This document shows positions 7,002 to 15,941 of a DNA stretch of 32,864 bases, one piece after another. Source of the DNA: a virus; the IMG/VR virus record IMGVR_UViG_3300033149_004484, positions 1 to 32,864 of that record; one strand, written 5' to 3'. The position numbers were made by a program, and so were the translations under genes. Below the pieces are notes generated by a model, which worked only from the letters and a program-made list of their open reading frames with translations, ran no database searches and was not told the DNA's origin. Each line of letters begins with the position of its first letter. Position 1 is the stretch's first letter.

Positions 7002-8787
7002 CTTCCCTCACCATCTTGTCCTCACAGACAGGGCAACGCATATCGGTGCAGGGAACCCCAGGCTTCTTCTCAACCTTGGTTCCACAAGACGGGCAGACAC
7101 AATAGCCGCCAGGCCCCTCGTCGTTGCCAGGCTTAGGCTCAGGCTTCCCAAGACCCTGCCCCTGCTTCTCAACCTCATCCTTCGTCAAGAAGGGCCAGAC
7201 CTCATACTCCTCGAGATCGCGATCCAGCTCGGCTGCAAAGACCTCCTCCTCTGTCTGCGCACGCTCCCCTTCCCCTGGCGCCTCTGGCTGCGCCGGCTCC
7301 TCTACCTCTCCAGCCTCCTCTACAGGCTCCTGGCTATACTGGAACTCCCCGTTCACATCACGCGTCACCTTGAAGCCGAGATTCTTCATCGCAGTCGCGA
7401 TCTGCACCTTCATCTGCTCCAACTGCAACTCGTGCGCCTCGTCCCTCTCCTCGGTCGGAGGCAGCACCAGCTTCCAGTCATACACCTCTAGCGCCAGGCA
7501 AATCTTGGGGAACAACTTGCGGTGGAACAGCGACTGGCCACGATCCACAGCACGATTCGTAACCGTGATCTGGAGCCCCTCGTTGTTCAAACCGCCGCTC
7601 ATCGAGATGTCGCCCTGGAAGAGAGGCATCACGCCATACACAGCGCCAATCCGCCTGAAATACTCGTTCCGCATCTCGGTGAGCTGCATCTCGCTAAGCG
7701 GCATATCGAAGCGGAGAATCTCAGCCTTCACATTATTCTTCGACGGGTCATAAGTGATAAAGGGAACGTTGTAGGGGTCTTCCCTCTGCTGATACTCCAT
7801 CTCCGTCGCGATCTTCTGGACAGACTCCTTGTTCCGCGTCGGAAACAATACAGCCATCTTCGGCGGACGCATCTTCTCATAATACTTCGAGATGTAGCGC
7901 TCCATATGCCTCAAAGTCAGGGCATAATACCAGACAGGGATCAGGGGACTCCTACCATAGTGCTTCGACGGGTGATACTTCGAGAGATGCACCACCTCGC
8001 CCTCGATGTAGAAGACGCTCGGCTCGTGGCTCCTCGCATCATAGCTCACATAGTGGACGGGATACACCACTCCGCCGCAGACATCACACTCACCGGCGTG
8101 CTCCTGCGGCCTGTCCCTATGCTTGAGGCAGACCCACCACTTGCCGCCAAGCATACCCTTCTTCCCGACAACGATGCGCATCAGCCTCGGATCACCCCTC
8201 TCGAGGCTCTTCAAAGACCAGCTAACAATCCTCCCATCGTCGTCCAGCACATACTCCTTGCGAAACACGACGTAGGCATCGTCAACAACGTCCAGGTCAT
8301 TCTCGATCTGCAGCAAGAGGTCTAGCAGCGACTCTCCATCCTCGTTGACCTCCCCGATAAACTCTTCCAGCCTATCCTTCTGCGACCCATCCGGCTTCTC
8401 CAAAGCCTCGCCACAGTTAGGGCAAACATCCTCATCGATCTCCAGGTCGCCACAATTCGGACAGCGAGAGACAAACTCCGGCTCGATCTCGATGCCCTTC
8501 CTAAAAATCTCTTCGCGCAGATGCTGGATACAAGTCGAGACAGCGGAACTCCTCTTCGCCATATCGTAGAGATCGTCGAGAGAGATAGGCTCGTCCCTAG
8601 CGAGAGGCCCAGGCTCCATCGTCAGAGTCCTGGTCAGAGACGACGGCAAGTCTGCAACCGTCGGCGAACCGGCGAGCATCGAGCCAACATTAGTCACCTG
8701 CTTGCCCAGCCACCTAGCCGCCCTTCCAAGCGGCCCAGGCCTCGGTTCAGACACTCCAAAACGCTTCAAAAGAATCGGGTCTGCCAA
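6988..8787 (-). CDS. Portal protein with zinc-ribbon insertions
   Basis: This 599-residue protein starts at TTG 8787, about 20 bases after the expected transcript start. The core fits a DUF935/SPP1-like portal: SAVSTCIQHLREEIFRKGIE (80-99), the strand and loop region VVHLSKYHPSKHYGRSPLIP, then PPKMAVLFPTRNK, MPLFQGDISMSGGLNNEGLQ and the long C-terminal helix. Portals form the dodecameric DNA channel of the head. Three cysteine clusters stand out: Cys109/112/122/125 (CPNC...CPNC), a CLKH...CDVC cluster near 215-235, and CVCPSC...CPVC near 563-590. All look able to hold zinc, and none belongs to the ordinary portal fold. Acidic, proline-rich linkers precede the last cluster. Confidence 0.85.
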   Translation of the reverse strand: MADPILLKRFGVSEPRPGPLGRAARWLGKQVTNVGSMLAGSPTVADLPSSLTRTLTMEPGPLARDEPISLDDLYDMAKRSSAVSTCIQHLREEIFRKGIEIEPEFVSRCPNCGDLEIDEDVCPNCGEALEKPDGSQKDRLEEFIGEVNEDGESLLDLLLQIENDLDVVDDAYVVFRKEYVLDDDGRIVSWSLKSLERGDPRLMRIVVGKKGMLGGKWWVCLKHRDRPQEHAGECDVCGGVVYPVHYVSYDARSHEPSVFYIEGEVVHLSKYHPSKHYGRSPLIPVWYYALTLRHMERYISKYYEKMRPPKMAVLFPTRNKESVQKIATEMEYQQREDPYNVPFITYDPSKNNVKAEILRFDMPLSEMQLTEMRNEYFRRIGAVYGVMPLFQGDISMSGGLNNEGLQITVTNRAVDRGQSLFHRKLFPKICLALEVYDWKLVLPPTEERDEAHELQLEQMKVQIATAMKNLGFKVTRDVNGEFQYSQEPVEEAGEVEEPAQPEAPGEGERAQTEEEVFAAELDRDLEEYEVWPFLTKDEVEKQGQGLGKPEPKPGNDEGPGGYCVCPSCGTKVEKKPGVPCTDMRCPVCEDKMVREGVAR

Positions 8788-8827
8788 CTAGCCACACACC
8801 GATGCTAAACCATATTTATCTATACAT

Positions 8828-8843
8828 ACTTATAAACCTTTCC
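8828..8843 (-). promoter_or_regulatory. Archaeal promoter, GAAAGGTTTATAAG class, before the portal gene
   Basis: The minus strand reads GGAAAGGTTTATAAGT: BRE GGAAAGG plus TATA box TTTATAAG. The predicted start near 8806 leaves a leader of about 19 bases before TTG 8787. It lies in the 62-base gap between terminase and portal, so the portal and downstream genes can be expressed independently of the terminase. Confidence 0.8.
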
Positions 8844-8849
8844 CTCCTT

Positions 8850-10229
8850 CTAGAGATTCAAACCGAGACTCGAAGGATCAAGCAGGGCAAAACCACTGGA
8901 AATCCCAGAGTAGGCAACCCAATAGGCAAGCCCAAGCGCATCGTAGAGATCGTCGTGCCCACCGCTCGGGTGGTGGATCAGCGGCGAGCCACTCGACGAG
9001 AGCTTTATCTCCAGGCTCAAGAGCTGCCTCCTAAGCTTCTCCTGCGACGCGGAGAACGCTACCCTCGGCGGATCGGCATTCATAGCGACCTCTAGAAGCG
9101 AATAGACCTCCTCCCTGCTCCTCGGCCCCCTGCCATGCTCCACCAGCGGGAGATGCCTCTCGGACAACACGTCATAGACACCCGCATCCATACCGACCTC
9201 CTGGATGCCGATCTCCTCGAAGCCAAACTTTCCGTGGAGCATCTCGATCTTGCCAATCACCTCTGTCAACGGGCACTTCGAAAGAGTCTCGACGTGGACG
9301 GCGTAGAGAGTCTCAGAGCCTGGAGGCAGGCCAAGCACGACGAAGGCAGCGTCGTCCTCGCCATAGCGGGCAGGATCAACACCGAGCCAGTAGCGCCAAC
9401 CCTCCTTCGCAACCGTATGCTCCTCGACACCGGACTCTTCGAACCGCTTGATACAACGCATCACCAGGTCGTGGGTAAACGCAGCGTTAGCCTCCTCGAT
9501 AAACTCTGCGAGATACTCCTGTCTAAACTGGATCGTGGACATCTCGAGCCTCTGCTTCTCGAGATACTCCCCGTTATAGTCAGGGCAATCCATAGCCGTC
9601 ACGGGGCCACAGACAGTCCAGAAATCGCTATTGGCATATTCCCAGAACTTGCCCCTCTTGCCGAAAGGAGTGCTGCTAATCCAATACAATGCGCCCTTAC
9701 GCCTCGCAATGCTAGGCTCAAGCGCGACGAACACGTCTTCACCGACAAAGGCAGCCTCGTCGATAATCAGCATCGTAGGGGTGAATCCGCGAATCGTGCT
9801 GGCAGAGGCAGGCACACCGATAATCGTAGACCCATTGTCAAAGGCAACCTCGAACACCATCTCCCTGACGACACACTTCCCAGTAGGCATCCCGACCAGC
9901 AAGAATTCTCTAACCCTACTCAAGATAAACTTGGCCTGTCTAAGAGAGCCAGCGACAACCAGCACAGTCTGATTCGGATGCATCAATGCCTGCCAGAGAG
10001 CGGCAAAGGCAAGCACCTCTGTCTTCCCGACCTGCCGAGCCCAGAGCAGCAAGACACGCTCCGCCTGCTTCTCGAGAAGCTTCAGCACCTCGGCCTGGTA
10101 GGGATAAGGCTTATGCCCCGTGAACAGTCTAAACGCGGCTACAGGATTCAAAAACAGCTCGGCTAGAGACTCATCAGCCTCTTCCTCGGCGACATAGTTA
10201 AGATCGGCCTTCGGAATCTCCGAGCTCAT
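8850..10229 (-). CDS. terL: Terminase large subunit (packaging ATPase and nuclease)
   Basis: The product has 459 residues. ATG 10229 follows AGGAGG and overlaps the small terminase gene by 32 bases. The ATPase part has Walker A WARQVGKT (63-70), Walker B MLIIDEA (153-159) and the coupling motif ISSTP (184-188). The RNase H-like nuclease has VDPARYGEDDAA with Asp285 and the C-terminal GGHDDLYDA with Asp426/427/430. All residues needed for DNA translocation and concatemer cutting are present, so the protein should be functional. It acts at the portal vertex during head filling. Length is typical for large terminases. Confidence 0.95.
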   Translation of the reverse strand: MSSEIPKADLNYVAEEEADESLAELFLNPVAAFRLFTGHKPYPYQAEVLKLLEKQAERVLLLWARQVGKTEVLAFAALWQALMHPNQTVLVVAGSLRQAKFILSRVREFLLVGMPTGKCVVREMVFEVAFDNGSTIIGVPASASTIRGFTPTMLIIDEAAFVGEDVFVALEPSIARRKGALYWISSTPFGKRGKFWEYANSDFWTVCGPVTAMDCPDYNGEYLEKQRLEMSTIQFRQEYLAEFIEEANAAFTHDLVMRCIKRFEESGVEEHTVAKEGWRYWLGVDPARYGEDDAAFVVLGLPPGSETLYAVHVETLSKCPLTEVIGKIEMLHGKFGFEEIGIQEVGMDAGVYDVLSERHLPLVEHGRGPRSREEVYSLLEVAMNADPPRVAFSASQEKLRRQLLSLEIKLSSSGSPLIHHPSGGHDDLYDALGLAYWVAYSGISSGFALLDPSSLGLNL

Positions 10230-10734
10230 TTAGAATCCTCCTCGCCTCTTCGATAGAAGACTCGAACTTGACACGGATATCCTGGGCAGCCCTACCCATC
10301 TGGCCCAAGTCTTGCTGATCCCTCTTCAAAGCGTCGAGCAGGATATTCATAAGCTGGATCTCTCTACGAGAACGCTCATCGCCGACAGGCACACCGCCCT
10401 CCGACTGCTCCCTCTCAAACCTGAGGGCTTCCAGCAGCCTCGCCTTCTGATACTCCAACAGCTCCATACGCTCAGCGATCACATCGACCTTGGCCCTACG
10501 CCTCTCCAGCTCGGTCTGCGTAATCACATTATCAATCTTCTCGGCAGGAGCCAGATTCTTGTTCCTATAATACATCAACTGGTCAGCCGTGTATTCCTCT
10601 CCAAACCTCTCCTTGATAATCCTCGCCAGCTCCTCGTAGGTAGGCTTCTGCCCGACCTTGCGAGCCAGGAGATGGATAATCTCCTCGCGGTGAGGCGAAT
10701 TGTCGATGCCAGTCGTATACGACGGTCTAGCCAT
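10198..10734 (-). CDS. terS: Terminase small subunit (putative)
   Basis: This 178-residue protein starts at ATG 10734, five bases after AGGAGGTG, and overlaps the end of the upstream glycosyltransferase by eight bases (ATGGCTAG). Residues about 15-65 form a helix-turn-helix region (HREEIIHLLARKVG, PTYEELARIIKERF, YTADQLMYYRNKNL), suited to recognising the packaging site. The rest is a long charged helix that could form the oligomer, with many Leu, Glu and Arg residues. The assignment rests on this architecture and on its place immediately before terL, because small terminases are poorly conserved. Confidence 0.75.
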   Translation of the reverse strand: MARPSYTTGIDNSPHREEIIHLLARKVGQKPTYEELARIIKERFGEEYTADQLMYYRNKNLAPAEKIDNVITQTELERRRAKVDVIAERMELLEYQKARLLEALRFEREQSEGGVPVGDERSRREIQLMNILLDALKRDQQDLGQMGRAAQDIRVKFESSIEEARRILNELGDSEGRS

Positions 10735-12205
10735 CACTACACCTCCTAAACCTCGGGATAAACGTCTCGCAAGTATCACGATACCCGTTATACCGCAGAA
10801 TATCGGCTACATACTTCGCATCGATAAACCGGTTCTTCAAGAGTGCCCCGCCACGCCTGGACACAGACCTCGCAGCATCCGACAACTCTAGAATCGAAAA
10901 CTCGTCAGGCATCTTCTCGGCAGCCTTGAGAGTCAGCTCATACATACTTCCACGCATCCGTCCATCCCGATAAACCTCGTCGAGAATCCTGACCAGTCTA
11001 GAGCCCTGGATCGACTTGTCATACTCCTGTCTAAACCACTCCTCGAGCCTGGCGCGATGCTTCTCCGCCTTGTCAATATTGTCGAGACACCAGACAAGCA
11101 TCGAGACGAACTCGTCCCAGCCCCTCGCAACCAGCTTATACCACGGCGGGATAAAGTCAGCCATCCAGGGATGCCACAAAAACACGGGCACCAAGCCACA
11201 GACAGTCTGCTCGACAAACCCCACGCCGCCGACCAAGCCGTGATATGTATGCGCAACCGGCAGAATATCAGCATCGCCCAGCAGGGAGAGATAATCCTCC
11301 CTCAATCGGACACCGCTGTGAAACTTGACATAGCTCGGATACTCGTATTTATACGAAAGCATAGACGACACTAGGAACTCGACATCTCGAATAGCCCGAA
11401 TCTTCTTGACCGTCTCGAAAATCTTTCCAAACTGCGCCCTGCTATTGCCCAGGTCTCCAAAGAATCCGAGCCTCAAGACATCTCCCCCCTCCCTCCTCCG
11501 AGCCCTCCTCTCCAACGCGATGTCCTTATACGAGTCGATCAAATCGAAGTCAACAACCCTGCCAAACTCGTAGGACTTCTCCTCGATCTCCCTGACCGCT
11601 GGATACGAGAGCCTCGACCCGTGGCTATTGATCCAGCGGTGCTTCTCATCCGTGTTTCCCCACAGCATCGCATCGACAGACAGAGCAACCAGAATCTCCG
11701 AATTCATAAGCGCCTCGTCGTCCATACCCTCCTTGCCAGGCCAGAAAGGATCACCCATAAACCTGATCGCCTGGACACGCGAAGGTGTCAACGTCTTATA
11801 CTTCCAAATCTTCTTATAGATCAAGACGTTGGCCATCAGGTCTCCAGCGACAAAATCGACGTAGCACCCGTCGCGCTGCATCTTGACAATCTGCTTCAGC
11901 TCCTGCTCGTTCACACCGAAGGTCTGGAGGATAGAGGTCTCGACGCTCTTCAACGGGCTCCTATTCTTACCCCTCGCATACGGATAGATATTGACAAAGC
12001 CGACATTCTTCAACCCGCCGCTGAGCCACTTCTTCGGATAAATCCATTGGTCGTCGCTATCGCTAATCGGCTTCGTGAAATACCAATAGACCTCTCCCTC
12101 CGTCCCCTCCGCCAGATCCGTGATATAGTTCACGATAGACGTTCCGGCAATATTGTAGCCACGGTAAAACTCGAACGGAAAGTAAACCCTGAAGCCCCTA
12201 CCCAT
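10727..12205 (-). CDS. GT-B type glycosyltransferase (putative)
   Basis: This 492-residue protein starts at ATG 12205 behind GAGGAGCAAG, overlapping the ParB-like gene by eight bases (ATGGGTAG). Two Rossmann-like halves can be traced. The first begins FRVYFPFEFYRGYNIAGTSI. The second begins LRLGFFGDLGNSRAQFGKIF near residue 250 and contains VEFLVSSM, LSLLGDADILPVAHTYHGLV and GFVEQTVCGLVPVF, corresponding to the donor-binding helix of GT-B enzymes (Glu followed by a Gly-Leu-Val-Pro-Val strand). The C-terminal 100 residues are helical and basic. Donor and acceptor are unknown. It sits in the surface-sugar block immediately before the terminase. Confidence 0.65.
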   Translation of the reverse strand: MGRGFRVYFPFEFYRGYNIAGTSIVNYITDLAEGTEGEVYWYFTKPISDSDDQWIYPKKWLSGGLKNVGFVNIYPYARGKNRSPLKSVETSILQTFGVNEQELKQIVKMQRDGCYVDFVAGDLMANVLIYKKIWKYKTLTPSRVQAIRFMGDPFWPGKEGMDDEALMNSEILVALSVDAMLWGNTDEKHRWINSHGSRLSYPAVREIEEKSYEFGRVVDFDLIDSYKDIALERRARRREGGDVLRLGFFGDLGNSRAQFGKIFETVKKIRAIRDVEFLVSSMLSYKYEYPSYVKFHSGVRLREDYLSLLGDADILPVAHTYHGLVGGVGFVEQTVCGLVPVFLWHPWMADFIPPWYKLVARGWDEFVSMLVWCLDNIDKAEKHRARLEEWFRQEYDKSIQGSRLVRILDEVYRDGRMRGSMYELTLKAAEKMPDEFSILELSDAARSVSRRGGALLKNRFIDAKYVADILRYNGYRDTCETFIPRFRRCSDG

Positions 12206-12923
12206 CTTGCTCCTCCTCGAGCACAGCACTAAAAGCCGGAGCCAGATACTCGTTTATATCCCTAGACGCAGCCTTAGCCTTCCCAGCGATCTCCGAGATC
12301 TGCCTCCAAGTCTTGTCGTTGCAGCGAATCTTGATAGCCTTGCTCTTGCCAATCGTAAAGAAGATAAACCTATTCTTCTTAATCGTCTCGCCGTGCTTCT
12401 TCATCAAGTCCCTGATAATCTCCATCAACTGGTCAACCGTCTGAATCTCGTCCTTCACCTTTTCCAAGTCTTTGCGGACATACTCCGGCAGATTCTTAGC
12501 CGTCTCGCGGTAAATCTTCTCAAACTGGCTAGACTTGATGCCAAACCTCTTCTGCATCTCCTCCTTCGAATACTTGGCCTTCTGCGACTCGATCAGACGG
12601 ATAAGCTTCCTGATGTTCAGCTTGCCCCTGATCTCGTTCAGCCTCACAGACAGCTCTTTCGCCTTGTCGTCGTCGATCTCTTCAGGCGTAGCGACGATGG
12701 CCCAGAGCTCCTTGATGCCATTCACCTTAGCGGCGCGCCAAGTCCACTCGCCCTGCACAATCTCGTATTCATCCCGATCAGCAAAATACCTGACCAGGAT
12801 GTCCCTCAAAACCCCATCCGTCTTCATCGACTCGACCAGGAGGTCGAAAGTCTCTGGGTCCTGCTCGTTCGGATTCCACTCGTTCGGAACAATCTTCTCA
12901 ACCGGAATCAGCTTCCTCTCCAT
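12198..12923 (-). CDS. ParB-like nuclease-domain protein
   Basis: The product has 241 residues. ATG 12923 shares one base with the previous stop (TGATG) and follows GGAGGTGG. The N-terminal 100 residues match the ParB/sulfiredoxin fold: KLIPVEKIVPNEWNPNEQDP, FDLLVESMKTDGVLRDILVR, then YEIVQGEWTWRAAKVNGIKE, where a ParB box would read GERR; the second Arg is Trp/Arg shifted here. A helix-turn-helix-like region follows (YSKEEMQKRFGIKSSQFEKI, residues 119-138), then a basic C-terminus. Phage ParB-like proteins are often encoded beside the small terminase, and a role in packaging or transcription is possible. It is not part of a ParA pair here. Confidence 0.75.
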   Translation of the reverse strand: MERKLIPVEKIVPNEWNPNEQDPETFDLLVESMKTDGVLRDILVRYFADRDEYEIVQGEWTWRAAKVNGIKELWAIVATPEEIDDDKAKELSVRLNEIRGKLNIRKLIRLIESQKAKYSKEEMQKRFGIKSSQFEKIYRETAKNLPEYVRKDLEKVKDEIQTVDQLMEIIRDLMKKHGETIKKNRFIFFTIGKSKAIKIRCNDKTWRQISEIAGKAKAASRDINEYLAPAFSAVLEEEQDG

Positions 12924-14389
12924 CAATCCACCTCCAGCTTTTCAAACCTCGGCTCCGGCCCGTCGCAAAGGTCGCGGGCATGCATACACAGCCACTTATA
13001 GGCGTGCCAGTTGCTCCAGCCAACCTTCCGCGACGGGTCAACGATAAGCCCCCTCTCGGGAGTCCACTTCTGCACATCACTCCTCTCCGAGAGCGTCGAA
13101 CAAAAATCTGAAAACTTGAAGACGCGCGGCATATCGGCAAGCACCTGGCGCATCAGCGCAGGCATCGACTTGTTCCTCACGCCAGTCCTAGCGCCAGCCT
13201 CCTTCTTCTTGACCAGGACAAACGTCTCCTCGACGATGCCACGCATCTTTGAGAGCCAGTTCTCCGCGCACACCTCAACATCGTCGTTCTCCCGTATAAA
13301 CTCGCGGATCGGCTCCATCTTCCCAACAGCATCATCATAGTTCTCATAGATCCATCTAATCTCGGCATACGCCTCCTTCAAATCGGTGTAGAGAAACGGA
13401 TACTTGTCATACATCTCTCCCAAGAGGCCCCTGACCCAGTAGCGCTCTGGAAGAACCGTCGGCTTCATATACATCATCTCGACCGCGCCAGGCGTATAGC
13501 CCTCGTGCATCGACGGCCTAAAGATGACGTGGCTCGAAGCCATCAGCCTCATATACTCCTCCGGCGAGCACTCACCGATAAACGTGGCATACTTGTTCCT
13601 CTTCGCATACTTATAGACCCTCCGCCACGAAGTCGGAGAAGTCACCAAGACCTCGATGTCGTGAGCCTCCCAAAACTTCTTATAGACCTCGAACATAGCC
13701 GCAACATTCTTCGAAGCATTGTTCAACCGGCCGCCATAGAACAGGGTAAACCTCTCCCTCAGCGGAGTCTCGGCGAGCAGCCTGTCCAGCCGCTCAATAT
13801 CGACACCCCACCTAAACACATTGCTCCTCGACATCATCCTGGAAAGCGAGAAGCTCGAGAGGTATCTCCGACAGCTACCAACAGCTATATCCCGCTCGAC
13901 CTCCGTGCCAAAGCAGCCATAGCCAAGCGAGTATCCAAGACACCTCATAACCATCTCTTCGTCATACACAGCGTCACTCGTCAACCTGTGATCCATCGCC
14001 TTGAACTCGTTGACCACGACTGGGATGGCGCAGCCCTTGCTAGGAATCGAAGCAGCCTTAGCCAGCATCGCGGCGGCAGAGCTCTTATTCGTCCAGAACA
14101 AGTCGATAGGGATCGTTCCACGCAGCGGAGAGAAATACTCAATCGTCTCGGGGCCAACCGAGATCATCGCCTCGTAGAAGTCGAAATCCCTACCCGTCTC
14201 TGAGGGCAAGAAGGATACACGCTCGACCTCTGGCAGCGAAGAGTCAAGCCACCTGGGAGGAGCCAAGACATACCAATACAAGTCGTCGTGCGACTCGTTA
14301 AGCACCCTGATCCAGTTGAGAAACGCATTCATATCGGTGCTGGACTTCGTATTCGTAATCGATTGGAACGGGATCACAGCAATCCTCAT
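12923..14389 (-). CDS. Glycosyltransferase, GT-B fold, family 4-like
   Basis: This 488-residue protein starts at ATG 14389, overlapping the previous stop as ATGA, with GAGGGG upstream. The N-terminus (MRIAVIPFQSITN) is a strand with a loop. The C-terminal half has the family 4 signature: FTLFYGGRLNNASKNVAAMF near 240-260, IEVLVTSP, ATFIGECSPEEYMRLMASS, and FRPSMHEGYTPGAVEMMYMK near 325-345, holding the two glutamates (EGYTPGAVE) that bind the nucleotide-sugar. It should be a retaining transferase using a UDP- or GDP-sugar. An additional C-terminal stretch of about 110 residues has several Trp and Cys (KVGWSNWHAYKWLCMHARDL) and is not part of the usual fold. Confidence 0.8.
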   Translation of the reverse strand: MRIAVIPFQSITNTKSSTDMNAFLNWIRVLNESHDDLYWYVLAPPRWLDSSLPEVERVSFLPSETGRDFDFYEAMISVGPETIEYFSPLRGTIPIDLFWTNKSSAAAMLAKAASIPSKGCAIPVVVNEFKAMDHRLTSDAVYDEEMVMRCLGYSLGYGCFGTEVERDIAVGSCRRYLSSFSLSRMMSRSNVFRWGVDIERLDRLLAETPLRERFTLFYGGRLNNASKNVAAMFEVYKKFWEAHDIEVLVTSPTSWRRVYKYAKRNKYATFIGECSPEEYMRLMASSHVIFRPSMHEGYTPGAVEMMYMKPTVLPERYWVRGLLGEMYDKYPFLYTDLKEAYAEIRWIYENYDDAVGKMEPIREFIRENDDVEVCAENWLSKMRGIVEETFVLVKKKEAGARTGVRNKSMPALMRQVLADMPRVFKFSDFCSTLSERSDVQKWTPERGLIVDPSRKVGWSNWHAYKWLCMHARDLCDGPEPRFEKLEVD

Positions 14390-14964
14390 AGACCCCTCCT
14401 CGCAGCTAGAATCGCATTGCCAACCCTCGTAGCCAGCTCTGTATAGCCACGAGAATTGAAATGCACCCCGTCGGAATACATCGAAGCATCGACGCCTCGC
14501 CACTCGACCATCACAGCCTTGCCGAGACCACAGAACCCTTCGATCACACGGTTATACTCGGCGATCCTCCCAATGCCAGCCGCAGTATAGTTCGGCATGA
14601 TCCGCCCGACCAGATCGGGAATCGTGCACATATACATCCTCTTCCCATTCACAGCCAGGGCGCGATGGACACCGAGCAGGTTCTGCCTAAACACCTCTAC
14701 AGGCGTCGCAACCTCGTCCTTCGCATCATTCGTCCCGAACTGCACCACCACCTCTTTTGCATCTGGATACGAAGACGCAACCCTGTAAGCCCTCCGCAGA
14801 ATATCGCTAGAGGTCTCTCCAGGGACACCCTCATTCACAGTCACAGTCTCCACGCCATCCCTCGACAGATACTCGCCGAGATACTGCGGATAGCCCTTCC
14901 CGTATTCATCTCTAGACCCATAGGTCAGAGAGTCTCCCAGACAGAGCACCACCTCGTAGATCAA
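14386..14964 (-). CDS. SGNH/GDSL hydrolase
   Basis: This 192-residue protein starts at TTG 14964 behind GAGGTG, overlapping the epimerase stop (TTGA). All blocks are visible: VVLCLGDSLTYG (Ser nucleophile, residues about 4-15), NEGVPGETS (block II Gly), VVVQFGTND (block III Asn) and YSDGVHFNSRGY (block V, Asp and His). It should be an active esterase, perhaps a deacetylase acting on a modified sugar, as SGNH enzymes commonly do. It has no signal peptide, so it probably acts inside the cell or on the virion. It sits between an epimerase and a glycosyltransferase, which supports a role in trimming acyl groups from a glycan. Confidence 0.88.
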   Translation of the reverse strand: MIYEVVLCLGDSLTYGSRDEYGKGYPQYLGEYLSRDGVETVTVNEGVPGETSSDILRRAYRVASSYPDAKEVVVQFGTNDAKDEVATPVEVFRQNLLGVHRALAVNGKRMYMCTIPDLVGRIMPNYTAAGIGRIAEYNRVIEGFCGLGKAVMVEWRGVDASMYSDGVHFNSRGYTELATRVGNAILAARRGL

Positions 14965-15941
14965 AAGTCTGCACACCTCTCGATCAGTTCCCAGTTCTCG
15001 ACAAACCACTCATACACAGCTCTAAGACCGTCGAACACAGAGACCTCTGGCCGCCAGCCAAGCGTCTCGGTGATCTTCGAGACGTCTGCAACCTTACGAG
15101 TCTCCTTGTCCCAGACCCTTCTAGGCTTATACACCACGCCAGCCGGATTGCCAGTCAGCATATTGATATTCTCCGCGACAGTCCTCACCGTCGTCTCCAA
15201 GCCCTGGCCAACGTTAAACACGTCGCCGACAGCCTTCGGGTGCTGACCCATAATCCTGAAAGCCCTGACAACATCGGAGACAAACGTCCAGTCCCTCGTC
15301 TCGTTCCCCGTCCCCGTGATCGTCAGAGGCATCCCCTTCAAAGCCTGGTAGAAGAAGATCGGGATCACATTTCTATACCTGCCAGGCACCTCGCCAGGGC
15401 CAAACACGCTGAACAGCCTCGCATTGACAACCGGCAGCCCATACAAGTTGTAGAAATAGTTCGCATACATCTCGCCGGCAAGCTTGGTCAATTGATACGG
15501 AGTGTCAGGCGAGATGCTTGGATACTCCTCTCGCAGGGGAAGCTCGGCGTCAGGGCCATACACACCGCTCGACGATGCAAAGACAAACCGCTCGACATCC
15601 ACCAGGCTTGACATCTCGAGCAGCTTCAACGTGCCCATCAGGTTGACCTCCAGATCGATCCTCGGATGCGCCACGCTATTCTGGTTGGCAAAATGGGCAG
15701 CCAGGTGGAAGACGTATCTCGGCTTATACCTGAACGCTTCGACCAGCTTGTCGTCGTCCACGATGCTACCCTTCACGATCTCGACGTTGCTGCCCCTCGG
15801 GACGTTCCACTCGTATGCCGACGAGAAGTCGTCCAGCACTACAACCTTATCGGCGTCGCTTAGACTCCTGACAAGATTGCCACCGATTGCTCCAGCCCCG
15901 CCTGTTACGAGACATACAGAGCCCTCATAGCTATACATCAT
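14961..15941 (-). CDS. NAD-dependent sugar epimerase/dehydratase (extended SDR)
   Basis: The product has 326 residues, from ATG 15941 (or 15938), behind AAAGGTGAA. The N-terminus has the NAD-binding Gly motif VTGGAGAIGGNLVRSL (residues 12-27), then VVLDDFSS, a nucleotide-ribose-binding Asp. The catalytic set is visible: ASSSGVYGPDAELPLREEYP, then TPYQLTKLAGE with Tyr and Lys. VVNARLFSVFGPGE and the C-terminal TETLGWRPEVSVFDGLRAV are typical of UDP-glucose 4-epimerases and dTDP-sugar dehydratases. It probably makes a nucleotide-sugar for the nearby transferases. It is the first gene behind a GAAAGGTTTATAAG promoter. Confidence 0.88.
   Translation of the reverse strand: MMYSYEGSVCLVTGGAGAIGGNLVRSLSDADKVVVLDDFSSAYEWNVPRGSNVEIVKGSIVDDDKLVEAFRYKPRYVFHLAAHFANQNSVAHPRIDLEVNLMGTLKLLEMSSLVDVERFVFASSSGVYGPDAELPLREEYPSISPDTPYQLTKLAGEMYANYFYNLYGLPVVNARLFSVFGPGEVPGRYRNVIPIFFYQALKGMPLTITGTGNETRDWTFVSDVVRAFRIMGQHPKAVGDVFNVGQGLETTVRTVAENINMLTGNPAGVVYKPRRVWDKETRKVADVSKITETLGWRPEVSVFDGLRAVYEWFVENWELIERCADF

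Noticed and set aside
6222-7136. Long open frames on the plus strand (for example 6222-7136, 9135-10166, 12207-13001, 13505-14203).
   Set aside because: They lie opposite well-supported genes (Mu F-like, terminase, ParB-like, glycosyltransferase), have low-complexity Arg/Leu/Ser compositions and lack ribosome sites; they are shadows.
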